Positions 1 through 10,823 of a DNA stretch of 64,000 nucleotides are shown piece after piece; within the stretch, counting starts at the first letter, position 1; each line of letters begins with the position of its first letter. This DNA comes from Chrysoporthe austroafricana. Its lineage: Eukaryota > Ascomycota > Sordariomycetes > Diaporthales > Cryphonectriaceae. The notes under the pieces were generated by a model. The model saw only the letters and a list, made by a program, of their open reading frames with translations. It was not told where the DNA came from and ran no database searches. The position numbers were made by a program, and so were the translations under genes. The DNA lies in the NCBI GenBank assembly GCA_001051155.2, contig JYIP02000009.1, forward strand, positions 1,612,001-1,676,000, written 5' to 3'.

Positions 1-728
1 GCCCAGCCACGCTCGTTATCTTCGGTTTTCGCTTCCACGGAATCAGCGAGATGCGCCGGTTCAGGCAGGCCATCGTCACCATCACGTTCCGAGACGAACA
101 TAAGCGACCCGGGGCCGCCGATCCAGAGGTCATCGCTCTATGGCCCAACGGCGACTTCACGCTCGGCGAGCCTACCGTGGTTGCGGTCGACCAGACCACG
201 AACCGCGAGGTAGGTGGCGAGGTCCAAAGCGGACAGGTCGTCGACGCCGGTACCCATGTCACGCAGAGCTGGCAGCGCACGGAAAGCTTCACCAAGACGG
301 ACCGGTCGACGCTGACCGGCTCTATCATCCTGGACACGAGCATCCGCAAGTCAGGCAAGAACAACGCCGTCCGCTTGACCATCAGCGAGAACACGACAGC
401 TCGCTCTGGCATTGTCACGGACTTCAGGGCCGCCGTCCTGCTGAGGCGCAAGAATGATGTCGACCGGTTCCTCGCCACCGTCAAGATCAAGGCCAAGGCG
501 CACTTTCTGTACAACGCGATCAGGGGGCTGCGAGACATCTCGGGCTTCTCGCCTGGGAACGATCCCGTCAAGTTCGTGCCAGGTCAACAGTACCTGCGAC
601 AGGCGACGCTGGCGGGGGCCCTGGAGACCAAACTGGCGGAGGAGGTGGACGAGAAGGCCCTCAATGCTGCGCAGCTCGACGGTTTGGCAGGCGTGCTGGG
701 CACCACGGTCATTTCCACATCAATTTGA
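1..728 (+). CDS. 3' part of a conserved-looking fungal hypothetical protein (5' end outside window)
   Basis: I do not recognise this protein. The frame is open from the first bases of the window to a TGA at 726-728. The codons before the ATG at 51 (reading FGFRFHGISE) look like protein of the same kind, so the gene probably starts upstream and 51 is only an internal Met. About 240 residues are visible. They are polar, with a beta-rich looking stretch around VVAVDQTTNREVGGEV and SQTWQRTESF-like Ser/Thr segments, followed by an Ala/Leu-rich helical end (ETKLAEEVDEKALNAAQ). No signal peptide, membrane segment or catalytic motif is seen in this part. The next gene on the same strand is the NLR-like gene about 0.9 kb downstream; a functional link is only a possibility. 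Codon use is GC-rich like the other genes here, which supports real coding. Confidence 0.6.
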   Translation, partial: PATLVIFGFRFHGISEMRRFRQAIVTITFRDEHKRPGAADPEVIALWPNGDFTLGEPTVVAVDQTTNREVGGEVQSGQVVDAGTHVTQSWQRTESFTKTDRSTLTGSIILDTSIRKSGKNNAVRLTISENTTARSGIVTDFRAAVLLRRKNDVDRFLATVKIKAKAHFLYNAIRGLRDISGFSPGNDPVKFVPGQQYLRQATLAGALETKLAEEVDEKALNAAQLDGLAGVLGTTVISTSI

Positions 729-1601
729 CGAGGCAAAGGCGTTGTCGCTGCTTTATTTCAATCTGTATGATCAGAATGAGAGTCTAGGCATGTTGGATGC
801 GATTATTACCTGATTTAGCCTTTACGGTCCACTCCGATCTACGACTTGCTAGAGCCTGGTCATTATCCTGTGAGATGGCCGTAATATTACTCCAAAGACA
901 AATGATTGCCTTCGCAGCCTGACACACACACACACCTCTGATTCTGCTCACATTTCCACGGCTCATCTATTAACTACCGGGTCTGAGGTTGGAATTGATG
1001 CTGCATTCACAGTGGATGATGAACAGGGCTATGCAAATCCCCGCACACCGAAGATCAATGCATATCTACATCACTTCAACAGCGCCATTGCATAATTACT
1101 GAGTAAGCCTCCCACACAGTGTCGCACCCTTCATGCAACACGCTCTTGGCCAGCCGCAGGAGTGTGGCACTAGTAAGGAAGATGTTCAGCTCAAGAGTGC
1201 AGATCGACAAGCTCTCGCTCGCCGATGAGTTCTACATTTTGCAAATCTTTCTCCCGACCACCATTCTTCAAGCCGTTACTACGCCCATGGAGCCTCGTCT
1301 GAAGGGAATTGACAACCTTCCGGCTGATCACGTCCGTAAATCAGCCAATCACAGGCGGCCAGTATGTCAGTCTGTATCCCCGCTTCTTTAACACTGTCAT
1401 TTCTAACTGTGTGGTACATGTCAAGGTTAACAGCATGATTCCGGTCACAGAAGTGCCCGGACAGCAGAAGTCAGCTGCCTGCTACAGTTCGATTCTGTGG
1501 CCTTGATTAGAGACGGCTTGTTGTTCATTGTGACATATTGAGGCACATCTTGGTCTCAGAATGCAAGATGCACGAGAAGCCAAGAAGCCGGGAAGCAATG
1601 A
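729..1601. other. Intergenic region, no gene seen
   Basis: No convincing coding frame. It contains a short (AC)7 dinucleotide run at about 922-935. The 3' end must hold the promoter, and possibly a small first exon, of the NLR-like gene, because that gene's first long frame has no ATG of its own. Confidence 0.5.
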
Positions 1602-4600
1602 TTGGAAATACCGGTCAGTCAGCCTGCCTTCGCCGGTGGCTATGAATGGTCAAGTGTTGACAAGGCTCGCACTAGAATTTATCTGGTCGGGTTTCCGGAG
1701 GTCTCTGGATATTCAGATGCCGTTCCTGTTGTCGACTTGATAGAAAAGATCGTGCCGGAGGCCTGCGTTTTGACGCATGATATTTTTCACAGCGACGTCG
1801 CTTCTCAGTTTCCAGATACGGACCTTGAGGACGAAAGCATCGTCGATCTAAGTGAGGCGAGCGAACGTGAGGTCAGCGAACCATCGAGAGGTAGCGATGA
1901 GCAGCCGACATCTGAAGCCGCAGGCGTGACAGAGCCTCCAGAAGGCCAGGATTCCCAGTACGGAGAGTCCAAAAGTGAGAAAACAGACTCTAGCCGTCCA
2001 AATACACTGGGAGAGCTGCTAGCTTCGGAGGACGTCAAAGGCAATAACGTGGCTGTAGAATCGGCCTCTGTAAGCAGTGTGGCCCTGCAAGACTTCTTCT
2101 CGCCGACCTGGATCGAGAATGAGGCATTGGACCTCCTCGGTCAGATACAGCAACACGCTCCTACCGACGAGTCAGGTGATCGGAGGAAAGTACTCCTCGC
2201 CGGATACGGATTTGGCGGAATCGTGATCAAACAGGTGACCACTCCCTTGGGTCGTAACATATCGTCTTAGGCTGTCTGACCAGGTGCTGACCTACCGAGG
2301 CCATCGTAATTGCAAACACGAACCCTAGATATTATGACGTCGCGTTGAACGTGTCGAGTTTGGTGTTCTTCGCCACCCCACACCGAGCAACAGGGCGTCT
2401 GGCTTGGGAGGAAGTGGTGCTGGAAATGCTCAGGGCGACGAACAAGAGCTACCGGGGCCGACTGTCTCAGATACTGTCAAGGCTTGTGGACTGTTTCGCC
2501 CAGCTGTCGCACGTCTTCTACAGTTTCGCCTCCAGATATTCAACTAGCAATTTCATTGACAGCGGCGACGCTGGCGCGTCGACAATCACCAGGTTTAACA
2601 ACGACTTCGAGCAGGTGGTCTCTTGGGCAGAAGGCGGGAAGCAATACGGCCATGCACTTTGCGATCCCGACGATTTGGAAAAGGTTGAGTGGCTCAGAAA
2701 CCATTTTGCTCCACGTCACATGCTGTCGAGGCAGCATGAAGGCAGGTCCACCATATAATTACCCCGTGCAAAAGAAGGTCCTTACCCGAGCTCCCTACTG
2801 ACGTCCTATAGGGATCACTAAGCACCTGAACGGGGCCTCACAGAAAGAGATTGACGACACATACTTTGAAACTCTTCAGTCGCTGTCGTCCTCCCCCTGG
2901 ATTCTCTGCCATACCAGGCCCTTAGACAAACCGGACGACTTCAACGATCTCCAAAAGGTCTACCGCTCGCTTCTCCACGACATCTCGCTCAAGGACGTTC
3001 GAGGCGGCTCCATCCAGGTGACCAGCCCAGCCGGGCACGGGAAATCTGCTCTCGTGAAGCTCATATCTCAGAGGATGCAGCAGGAGTCGTCAATCGTCGT
3101 TATCGACAACTTCATTAGCTCTTCCAAGGGACGCACCGGGAGCTTGTACGGAGTCTACGTGTCTTTTGTTCGCCAGATTATCTCCCAGCGGCCTTCACTG
3201 TTTCGTCCGGTTCAGAACCTGATGCTTCAGATCCTGCGCCAGGAGGCGTGGACGGCAGAGACCCTCGGGATCCTTCTCTCGTCGATCTTTCTTCACTCAC
3301 AAAACGTCAACTTTTTGGTCTTGATTTACGATTTCGAAGCCTGGCCGAGGGAAGTGCAGGACTGGTGGTCCAACATCCACACGCTGTTTCCAGAGTCCGG
3401 AGGCTCGAGCTGCACCCTTGTCGTCAGCTGCCTCGAGCTACACAGCGGCCTCACGCGCGGTAAGATGCACCACCTCGACTTGACGAAACATTACAAGCGA
3501 TGCAGGACTGCCCTGATCAGAGCGAAAATGCGCAACCTCCTTGAGCACTCGTACCGCACAGGTTCTCTAGTCGAGAGCCTCAGCGACGACGTCAAAGATT
3601 TGATCGTTTCAGCGGCCAGGTCCTTCGAGGGGTCCCTCATGGCTACCAGCGGGTTCCTGACGCACATGTTCCGGACGTTCACCCTGAGCTCCCGCAGCGC
3701 CATAGATCTGGACATATCTAAGTGCCCAGCGACCGAGGAGCTGCTCTACAAAGAGAAAATAAGGTCCCTGGCGGCCAAGCCGCCGACAGTATCCTCCTGG
3801 GCCACCATGGCGCTGTCGTGGGTGCTGCTGGCCGTGCGGCCGCTACACGTCGAGGAGCTCGCGACGGCTGTGGCCATCAATATGAGCCAGTCGAGTATCT
3901 CTGAGATCTATACGACCATATCTATGGACATGGAACGGGACTTAAAGAACCACCTTTGCGGCCTCGTCGCCGTGGAGAACCGGCGCGTGCGTATAGTCAG
4001 CCCGTTAGCTAAGAAGGCCCTGTCGGAAGACTACGTAAGGGAAGACCTTGACCTACATCTCAACATGGACTACCGCCTCACCCTCCTATGTCTATACTAC
4101 CTCACCATGATCCTTGGTGACGTGCAGTCCAAGACGTGGGAGAAATGCCTGTCTAGTGTGTCATACAAGCACCAGTCGCGAGAGCCCCGGGACCCAACCC
4201 TGTACTTCCTTCATTATGCCTGCCAGTTCTGGCCCATTCACTTCCTCCGGGTTGAGAATCCCGACGAGTATCTCACGAGCAAAGTGGCCGGGTTTTTGAA
4301 GCGACGTGGGGTCGCCGACAGGTGGTTCGAGCTGCACCTGCTCAGCAACGGCCTGTCGTCCAACCCTCTCGCCGAAAACTCCAAAGAGTTGATGGAACGA
4401 GTGAACTCGGACGAGGCAAAGCCAGCAGATAAAGAGAAAGCGCACCCGATATCCTCAGAAGGGGCTGAGCCAGTCGCGGCAGAAGGAGTCGCGCCGGCTG
4501 TTGAGCAGGCGGTCGTGATGGCCAGCTACGTCGGCCTCACATCGATCATTCCTGATATCCTCGGCGTTAATAAGAAGCTTGAACATGAAATGAAGGTGGT

Positions 4601-7600
4601 ACATATCAAGCGTGGGTATTCGGAGCGCGAGGTCGCCATCTCGGAGGCGGCTTTCAGGTCCTATGTAGCATGCGCTATCGCAAATGGGGACGATGGGAGC
4701 ATCAAGCGCCTCTTGCAAGAACACCGCGAACAGATTATTGAATGTTTTCCTCTACACAGGGCAGTGCTATCAGGCTGCCTGAAGTTGGTGCAGGAGCTCT
4801 TCGAGGAACTAGCCGACCCGATGGGGGTGGACAAGCACGGCCGAACACCGCTGCACATGGCGGCGATCTGCGGGAGCATGGACGTCATCCGCTTCCTCGT
4901 CGCGAAGAGCTCGGCGCTGGATCCGACGAAGAGGGATGATGAAGTGAAGGCGATTGACGCCAAGGATAATGACTCTCAGACAGCCTTGATCCTCGCGACG
5001 CGCATGGGGCACATCGTAGCGGCCAGGCACCTTGCAAAGGCTGGTGCGAATCTCAGGATCAAAGACAGGATCGGCAAGACGGCCCTGCACTACGCCGTCC
5101 TGAACTGCCCACAGGTAGTCGAGGACATTGTGCGTCAAGATGAAGGCGCGGCGTATGTCCGGGACAATGACGGCTGCATGCCGCTCCACGTTGCTGCACG
5201 CTCGGGCTCCGACGAAGCAACGTCCATTGTCCTGGCCGCCGCGGAGACCTCCGACCGCCTTCTCGAAGCAGCCGACGCTGCTGATACCAAGGATAGGACG
5301 CCTCTCCACTACGCGGCAGAGAACGGATATGCGGAGGTGGCAAAACTCCTCATTGACGGAGGGGCCAGTGTTGAGTCGGAGGACTTCGAACGCAGGACGC
5401 CCGCCGAGCTCGCCGCCGAACACGGCCATTTGTCGACGTTGAAGGCCGTAGTCCGCGAGTGGACGGCGGATGATGACCGGCCGCTCGTGGCGGCATCGAA
5501 AGCTGGCCAGCTCCTTATCGTTCAGTATCTTCTTGCTCAGAAAAAGGTCTCTCCTAACGGGAAAGACGAGCAGAGGCATGGGGTCCCGCTCTCGGTCGCC
5601 GCCTCCGAGGGCCACAACGAGGTGGTGCGGATGCTGCTGCGGTACGGCGCGGACGTCAACCGGGAGGACTTGGAGCGGATGACGCCCCTCCACTACGCCG
5701 CCAGAAATGGGATCCTCGAGGTGGTGCAGACGCTCCTGGCCCACGAGCTTGACGCGGGTGAGACCGTCAACATCAACGCGCCCGACAGGCTCCGGTACAC
5801 GCCGCTGCACCACGCGGTGGAATCCGGACATATCGACGTCGCTGAGCTGCTCCTGAAGCACAAGGCAGACGTCGAGGCGCGTACGCAGGAGGGCGAGACG
5901 CCGCTCCACCTGGCCGTCGAGAACTTGGAGGCGGTCGAGCTCCTGCTGCAGTGGGACGCCGAGGCCGACAGCTCGGACGACCTGGACCAGACGCCACTGC
6001 ACATAGCCATGCGCAAGAGATGCCTCGAATCTGCACGGCTGCTCATCAGCCGGGGTGCCGACGTCGGCGTCTCTGACGACGACGGAAGGATGCCCATATA
6101 CTATGCCATCAGCCAGAATGACCTCCCCATGGTCAAGGAGCTCTTCCGGGCCGACGCAGACGAGTCCGAAGACCGCATGTTGAGCAACCTGCAGCTGGCG
6201 GTCAAGTCATCAGCGCTTGATGTGCTCAGGTTCTTCACAGCCAAGTCGCCCGATGCGCCGAAGATGGTGGACTCCAAAAAGCGCACTCTGCTGAGCTGGG
6301 CTGCTGAGATGAGCTCGACTGAGGTGCTAGACTTTTTGCTCGATTCTGGGTCCGACATCCAGCACAAAGGGCGGTGGGGCCGGACGCCACTACACGACGC
6401 GATCGTCGCCAAAAGGATGGAGAACATCCACAGGCTCATAGAGCGTGGTGCCGACGTCGACTTCCCGGACGAAGACGGCGATGTGCCTCTGCACGCGGCG
6501 GCCGACCGGGACTTAGCAGAGGCTGTTCCCATGCTGCTCAATGCTGGCGCGTCGATCAACAAGACAGACGACGAGGAGAAGACGGCACTCTTCGTAGCAG
6601 CCTACAGCGGGGCCGTCTCGACCGTCACGAGGCTCCTCGAACGTGGCGCAGACGTCGGCCTCTGCAGAGAGGACGGCTGGTCCCCGCTCCACGCGGCTGC
6701 TGACAATGTCGAGGTCGCCAAGCTCCTTGTGCAAAAGGGAGCCGATATCAACCTCCAGAAGTCTGACCGGTGGACGCCACTGCACCTTGCAGCCTGCTGG
6801 GAGTACCCAGACGTCGTGCGCTTCCTCCTCGAGAGTGGGGCCAACCCCAATCTCGTCAACGATGAGGGCCGCACAGCCCTGCATGGCTCCCTCGCCAACG
6901 ACTCAATTGAAGCCGTCGAGGTCCTGCTGGACTACTTCGGAAGCAACGCCGTTGACTTGGTCAACCCGGACAGTGCGGGGCTCACGCCAATCCACCTGGC
7001 TACCAAGTTCTGCTCGAGCGAGGTGGTTGAGAAGCTCATGCGTAGGGGGGTCAACGTCAAGGTCAAGACGGCTGAGGGTCTGACGTGCCTCGACATCGCC
7101 AGCGAGAGGGGCCGGGCAAAGAGCCTAGAGGTTCTGGTCGGCGGGGACGCTCCATCGGCTCCCGGCACGGGCTGGAGCCACGGGGACATGGTGACCGCGT
7201 ACTGGAAGGCGGTCGAGAATGATCAGCCCGAGAGCGTTAAGGTCCTCGTGAAGAAGGAGCGTAGCCTGCTCGACGAGCTGTCCGAGAAAGATCTTAACGG
7301 GCTAGAGACGTGCCTGCAAAATGGCATGCTGGAGTACGGCGATGAACAGTTCGCCTCCCTGTTCCTGACGCTCGGCATCGATCCTTTCAAGCGGCGGCTG
7401 GGCGACCAGAGGTCCGCTTTCGAGCTCGGCTTCGTGTCTAAGCGGAGGGTCAAGATGAACTTCCTGAAAGCCTGTCTCGACCGGCTCCCCGGAAGCCTCG
7501 GAGACTCGGCGCTGGGGTTCAGGGAGCTCCGGGCCGCCACCGAGATAGACGAACCCTACATCTGGAACAAGCTGGAGACACTCATGCCAGACAATGACAG

Positions 7601-8644
7601 CGAGACCGATCAGGATGGGTGGAACATCCACCACTTCCTGTACCAAGCGGCTCCTAGAAGAGCCTTTATAGATAGCAGCCCGAGGCCGCGGCTCAAGACC
7701 AAGACGCCGAGTGCTCTTGTCTTGCCGCCGATGTGGCAAGCCGGGAGTGCTGACATCAACATCTCCGCCGACGGTCTAGCAGTCTCCTTTGAAGGTGAGT
7801 TCGCAACCCACACTCTCGGCAATGGCCCTTCTTTTCTTTTGCATGGCGAAATGCCCGGGAATCATGCTAACCAAGAGCAACAATAGCCAGCTGGGATGTT
7901 CGATGCCTTCGATCCGACTACCCCTTTCCTCCAAGAAAGTTGGGACTTTCATATTTCGAACTGACGGTGGAAAGCGCAGGTTCGGACAAGTTGGAAGGCC
8001 GTGCTTCAATCATCTCGATCGGCATGTCCGGCGAGTTTTGCAACCAGGTTCGGGCGCACCCAGGATGGCGCCTGTGGTCCGTCGGGTATCATAGCGACAA
8101 CGGCGGAATCTACGAGCAAAAGGGATATGCAGAAGGTCAGCCCGACCGAGTCTATGGGCCGGGCCATACCGTCGGTTGTGGCGTCGATTACGACGCAGGG
8201 GAATATATCTTCACGCTGGACGGTGAAGTCGTCTGTACGTCTTCCCACTAACATTTAACCCTCATCCAGAGTGTCTCCCGTGCCAAAAAATACCCTTCTA
8301 TTCAGTCCCCCAAACCCCGGATAAAGGGGGGGGGGTACGGGTATTTTAGGTTTACTTATTGAGGTGTGACATATACTGACAATCACAATGTAGTCCACAA
8401 ATCACATGATCTGATATACCGGAAGCTGTATCCTTACATCGGCCACCGAGAAGCGGCTGGTAGAGTCACGGTGAACTTTGGGGCGGCTCCTTTCGTCTGG
8501 AAGGGAGCGGCAAAACTATATCAAGCCGAGGAGGAAATCGCAAGGGCGCCCGGACTGAGAGACAACAGACGGGCATCAACCAGCCGACAGGAGCTGAGAA
8601 CAGATAGAACCGTACAAAGATGGATCAAGAGAGCCACAGAATGA
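1602..8644 (+). CDS. NLR-like protein: hydrolase-like domain, NACHT, about 24 ankyrin repeats, C-terminal SPRY
   Basis: Fungal STAND/NLR-type candidate of about 2,200 residues, probably a cytosolic sensor. Domains in order: (1) 1602-2234 and 2300-~2715, an alpha/beta-hydrolase-like N-terminus (LLAGYGFGGIVIKQ, then VFFATPHRA) with an acidic Ser-rich insert; (2) NACHT with P-loop SPAGHGKSALVKL near 3024 and a divergent Walker B (FLVLIYDFEAW) near 3315; (3) a helical linker; (4) about 24 ankyrin repeats, ~4740-7150, in one 5-kb exon; (5) SPRY spread over the last three exons (PPRKLGLSYFELTVESAG, WSVGYHSDNGG, GCGVDYDAGEYIFTLDGEVV, YPYIGHR, VTVNFGAAPFVW). Introns 2235-2299, 7795-7888 and 8235-8393 fit in phase; the one at ~2716-2811 is uncertain. 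The first frame opens at 1602 without an ATG, so the true start lies in an upstream exon; ATG 1561 is a candidate. The nucleophile elbow has Gly where a Ser hydrolase has Ser. Confidence 0.85.
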
Positions 8645-9424
8645 GAGAGGTAAGAACAGTAGCCTGTGACATGGTAGTCTAGACACAAGACAGTTCGATT
8701 CATGACTATAAAGCCTATTTTCCGCTCAGTCATCAGAGCCTACAAACTCTCATAGCGTACATATTTGACTACACTACAATTGGTTAATGACTAAACCTCC
8801 TCACGATGCTAGATCTCTCTTTAGAACTCAGACCACCCACCCTAATAGCCACACGCCACTGACTACCCCTCCAATACTAAGGCAGGCCTTAAGGTTCCAA
8901 TCCTCATGACAGATGAGCAGTATGCGAAGCGTGGGGCTCTGCTCTGCCCCTACATTCTCAGGCATTTCCTCTCCGTTATTAACGAATCGTCTAGGCGGGG
9001 TAATACTTCACTTCTATGGGTCTAGATGTTCGAAGAAAAGCAGTCATAAGGTTTGGTATCTAGTTGACGAAGGAATTATGTAACTGTACGGCTTCTGTCG
9101 GTATCGAAATAAATAAATATTAGGTGAATATCTCTCTGAGTTCCATTCTCGTTCTTACGTAGGTAATAAAAAAAAATCTTGACAGGCCGATTATGGCAAC
9201 ATATTTTAGTATAGTTTTACATTCTCAATTCGCCAGCAATCCAGCTGACTAAGCGACTTTGATAGCTTTTGAATCTCATGGCCTTGTTGCAAAGACTGCG
9301 TATTATTTACATTCTATGATTGTATGTGAGTAATCATATATACGACGAAGAGGGGCTGATGCTAGTCACGCATGCATTCTCCTCCAAACAGCCGACCGAT
9401 TTGATCCTGCATCAGGACGACATA
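8645..9424. other. AT-rich intergenic region between convergent genes
   Basis: This lies between the 3' ends of the NLR-like gene and the aminotransferase gene. It is visibly more AT-rich than its flanks, and no coding frame, RNA gene or repeat family was recognised. It probably holds both 3' UTRs. Confidence 0.6.
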
Positions 9425-10823
9425 TTAACTGCTGGCGAACTTCCGCATGGTGGCGTCTAGCGCCCTAGCGAAGTACTCGACATTGCCATCGTTCAGACCT
9501 GCGATTGATATCCGCGACGTGCTGGCCATGTAGACATGGTGGGCCTCTGTATGGAAACCGGTCAGTCAGCGCTCTCCTCTCGCGTGCTTCCGGACACGGT
9601 GCACATCGACGGATCTCCACTCACTCTCGAGATGCACGACCTGCGCGGACTCGATGCCCAGGTACCCGAACATGCCCGTCTGCTTGACCAGGTGCTCCCA
9701 GCTCCCCGGGGTGCCTAGCCTCGTCAGCTCCTGGAACAGGCGGCCGCGCATCTTGAGGATGCGGCCGCTCATGGTGACCAGGTCCTGGGCCCACTGCTTC
9801 TTGATGTCGGGGGTGTTCAGCACCGCCTCGGCGAGGCTCGCGCCGTACAGGGGCGGGGTGCTGATGGTGGCGCGCTGGGCGTTCTCGAGGATGCTCTGCA
9901 GGGCGGCGGCGGGCGCCTCGGCGCCGGTGACGAAGAGCACGGCGCCGACGCGCTCGCCGTAGAGGCCCATGGACTTGGCGAAGGACAGGCAGACGGCAGC
10001 CTCCAGGCCGAGGTCGTCGACGAAGTGGCGGATGGCCCAGGCGTCCTCGTCGACGGAGCCCGAGTTGAAGCCGAGGTAGGCGGCGTCGAAGATGGGGAAC
10101 AAACCCCGCGCACGGACGGCGGCGGCGATCTCGCGCCACTGCTCGCGCGTGGGGTCGCAGCCGGTGGGGTTGTGGGCGCAGGCGTGGAGGACGACGGCGG
10201 AGTGGGGCTCGGCGGCGCGGAGGGCGGCGGTGAAGGCGGCGTGGTCGTAGGCGCGGGTCGCGTTGTCGTAGTAGGGCGCCCAGCGCACGCGGAAGCCCAT
10301 GGTGTCGAAGAGCAGCTCGTGGTTGGGCCAGGTCGGCGCGGTGATGTAGATGTTCCGGATGCCGGCGCCGGCCTTCTTGAGCGTCATGCCCGCGAGGAGG
10401 AGGGCGCCCGTGCCGGAGAGGGACTGGACGCCGGCGACCTGGTACCGTTGTGTTCCCGCGTTAGATAGGTTTCCTCGTTCTCGTTCCCGCCCGGGCGTGC
10501 TGCCCGCTGCGGTCCAGCTCACTCACCCTGCGCTCTGCCAGTGCCCGCGAGCCGTGGAAGAGCAGGTCGACGGAGGCGTCGCGGAAGGCCCTGTGGCCCA
10601 TCATAGGGAGGTACTCGTGGTCGGCGCCGGCCAGCCTCGCCTCGGCCATGCGGACGGACGGCAGCACCCAGGGCCGGCCATGCTCGTCGCGGTAGGCGCC
10701 GACGCAGACGTTGATCTTGTCCGGGGAGGCGTCGGCGTTGTAGCGCCGGAGCACCTCGAAGATGCCGTCGGGCTCGACGGACTCGGCGGCGTCGAAGAAG
10801 GAGCTGTGGCTGGCGGAGCCCAT
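9425..10823 (-). CDS. Aspartate aminotransferase (class I, PLP-dependent)
   Basis: Transfers the amino group between aspartate and 2-oxoglutarate, giving oxaloacetate and glutamate. Three exons (10823-10527, 10438-9625, 9546-9425) join in phase to 410 residues, the usual length for eukaryotic cytosolic or peroxisomal forms. Family signatures: an N-terminus reading DGIFEVLRRYNAD and INVCVGAYRDE; VQSLSGTGALLLAG; HACAHNPTGCDPT; DAAYLGF; and the PLP-binding lysine in SFAKSMGLYGERVG (about K254). The C-terminus reads RISIAGLNDGNVEYFARALD. The start ATG at 10823 is the first Met before the conserved FFDAAE-type beginning, and no presequence is visible, so I favour the cytosolic rather than the mitochondrial form. 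The leader is CA-rich (TG repeats at 10836-10860 on the + strand). Introns are 88 and 78 bp. Catalytic residues look intact. Other class I aminotransferases (aromatic) are less likely given the overall match. Confidence 0.92.

Noticed and set aside
1470..1510. tRNA-like T-arm (cagttcgattctg)
   Set aside because: No matching acceptor, D or anticodon stems could be paired around it.
4809..6002. 397-codon antisense frame opposite the ankyrin repeats
   Set aside because: Shadow of the repeat exon; the sense strand shows clear ankyrin consensus.
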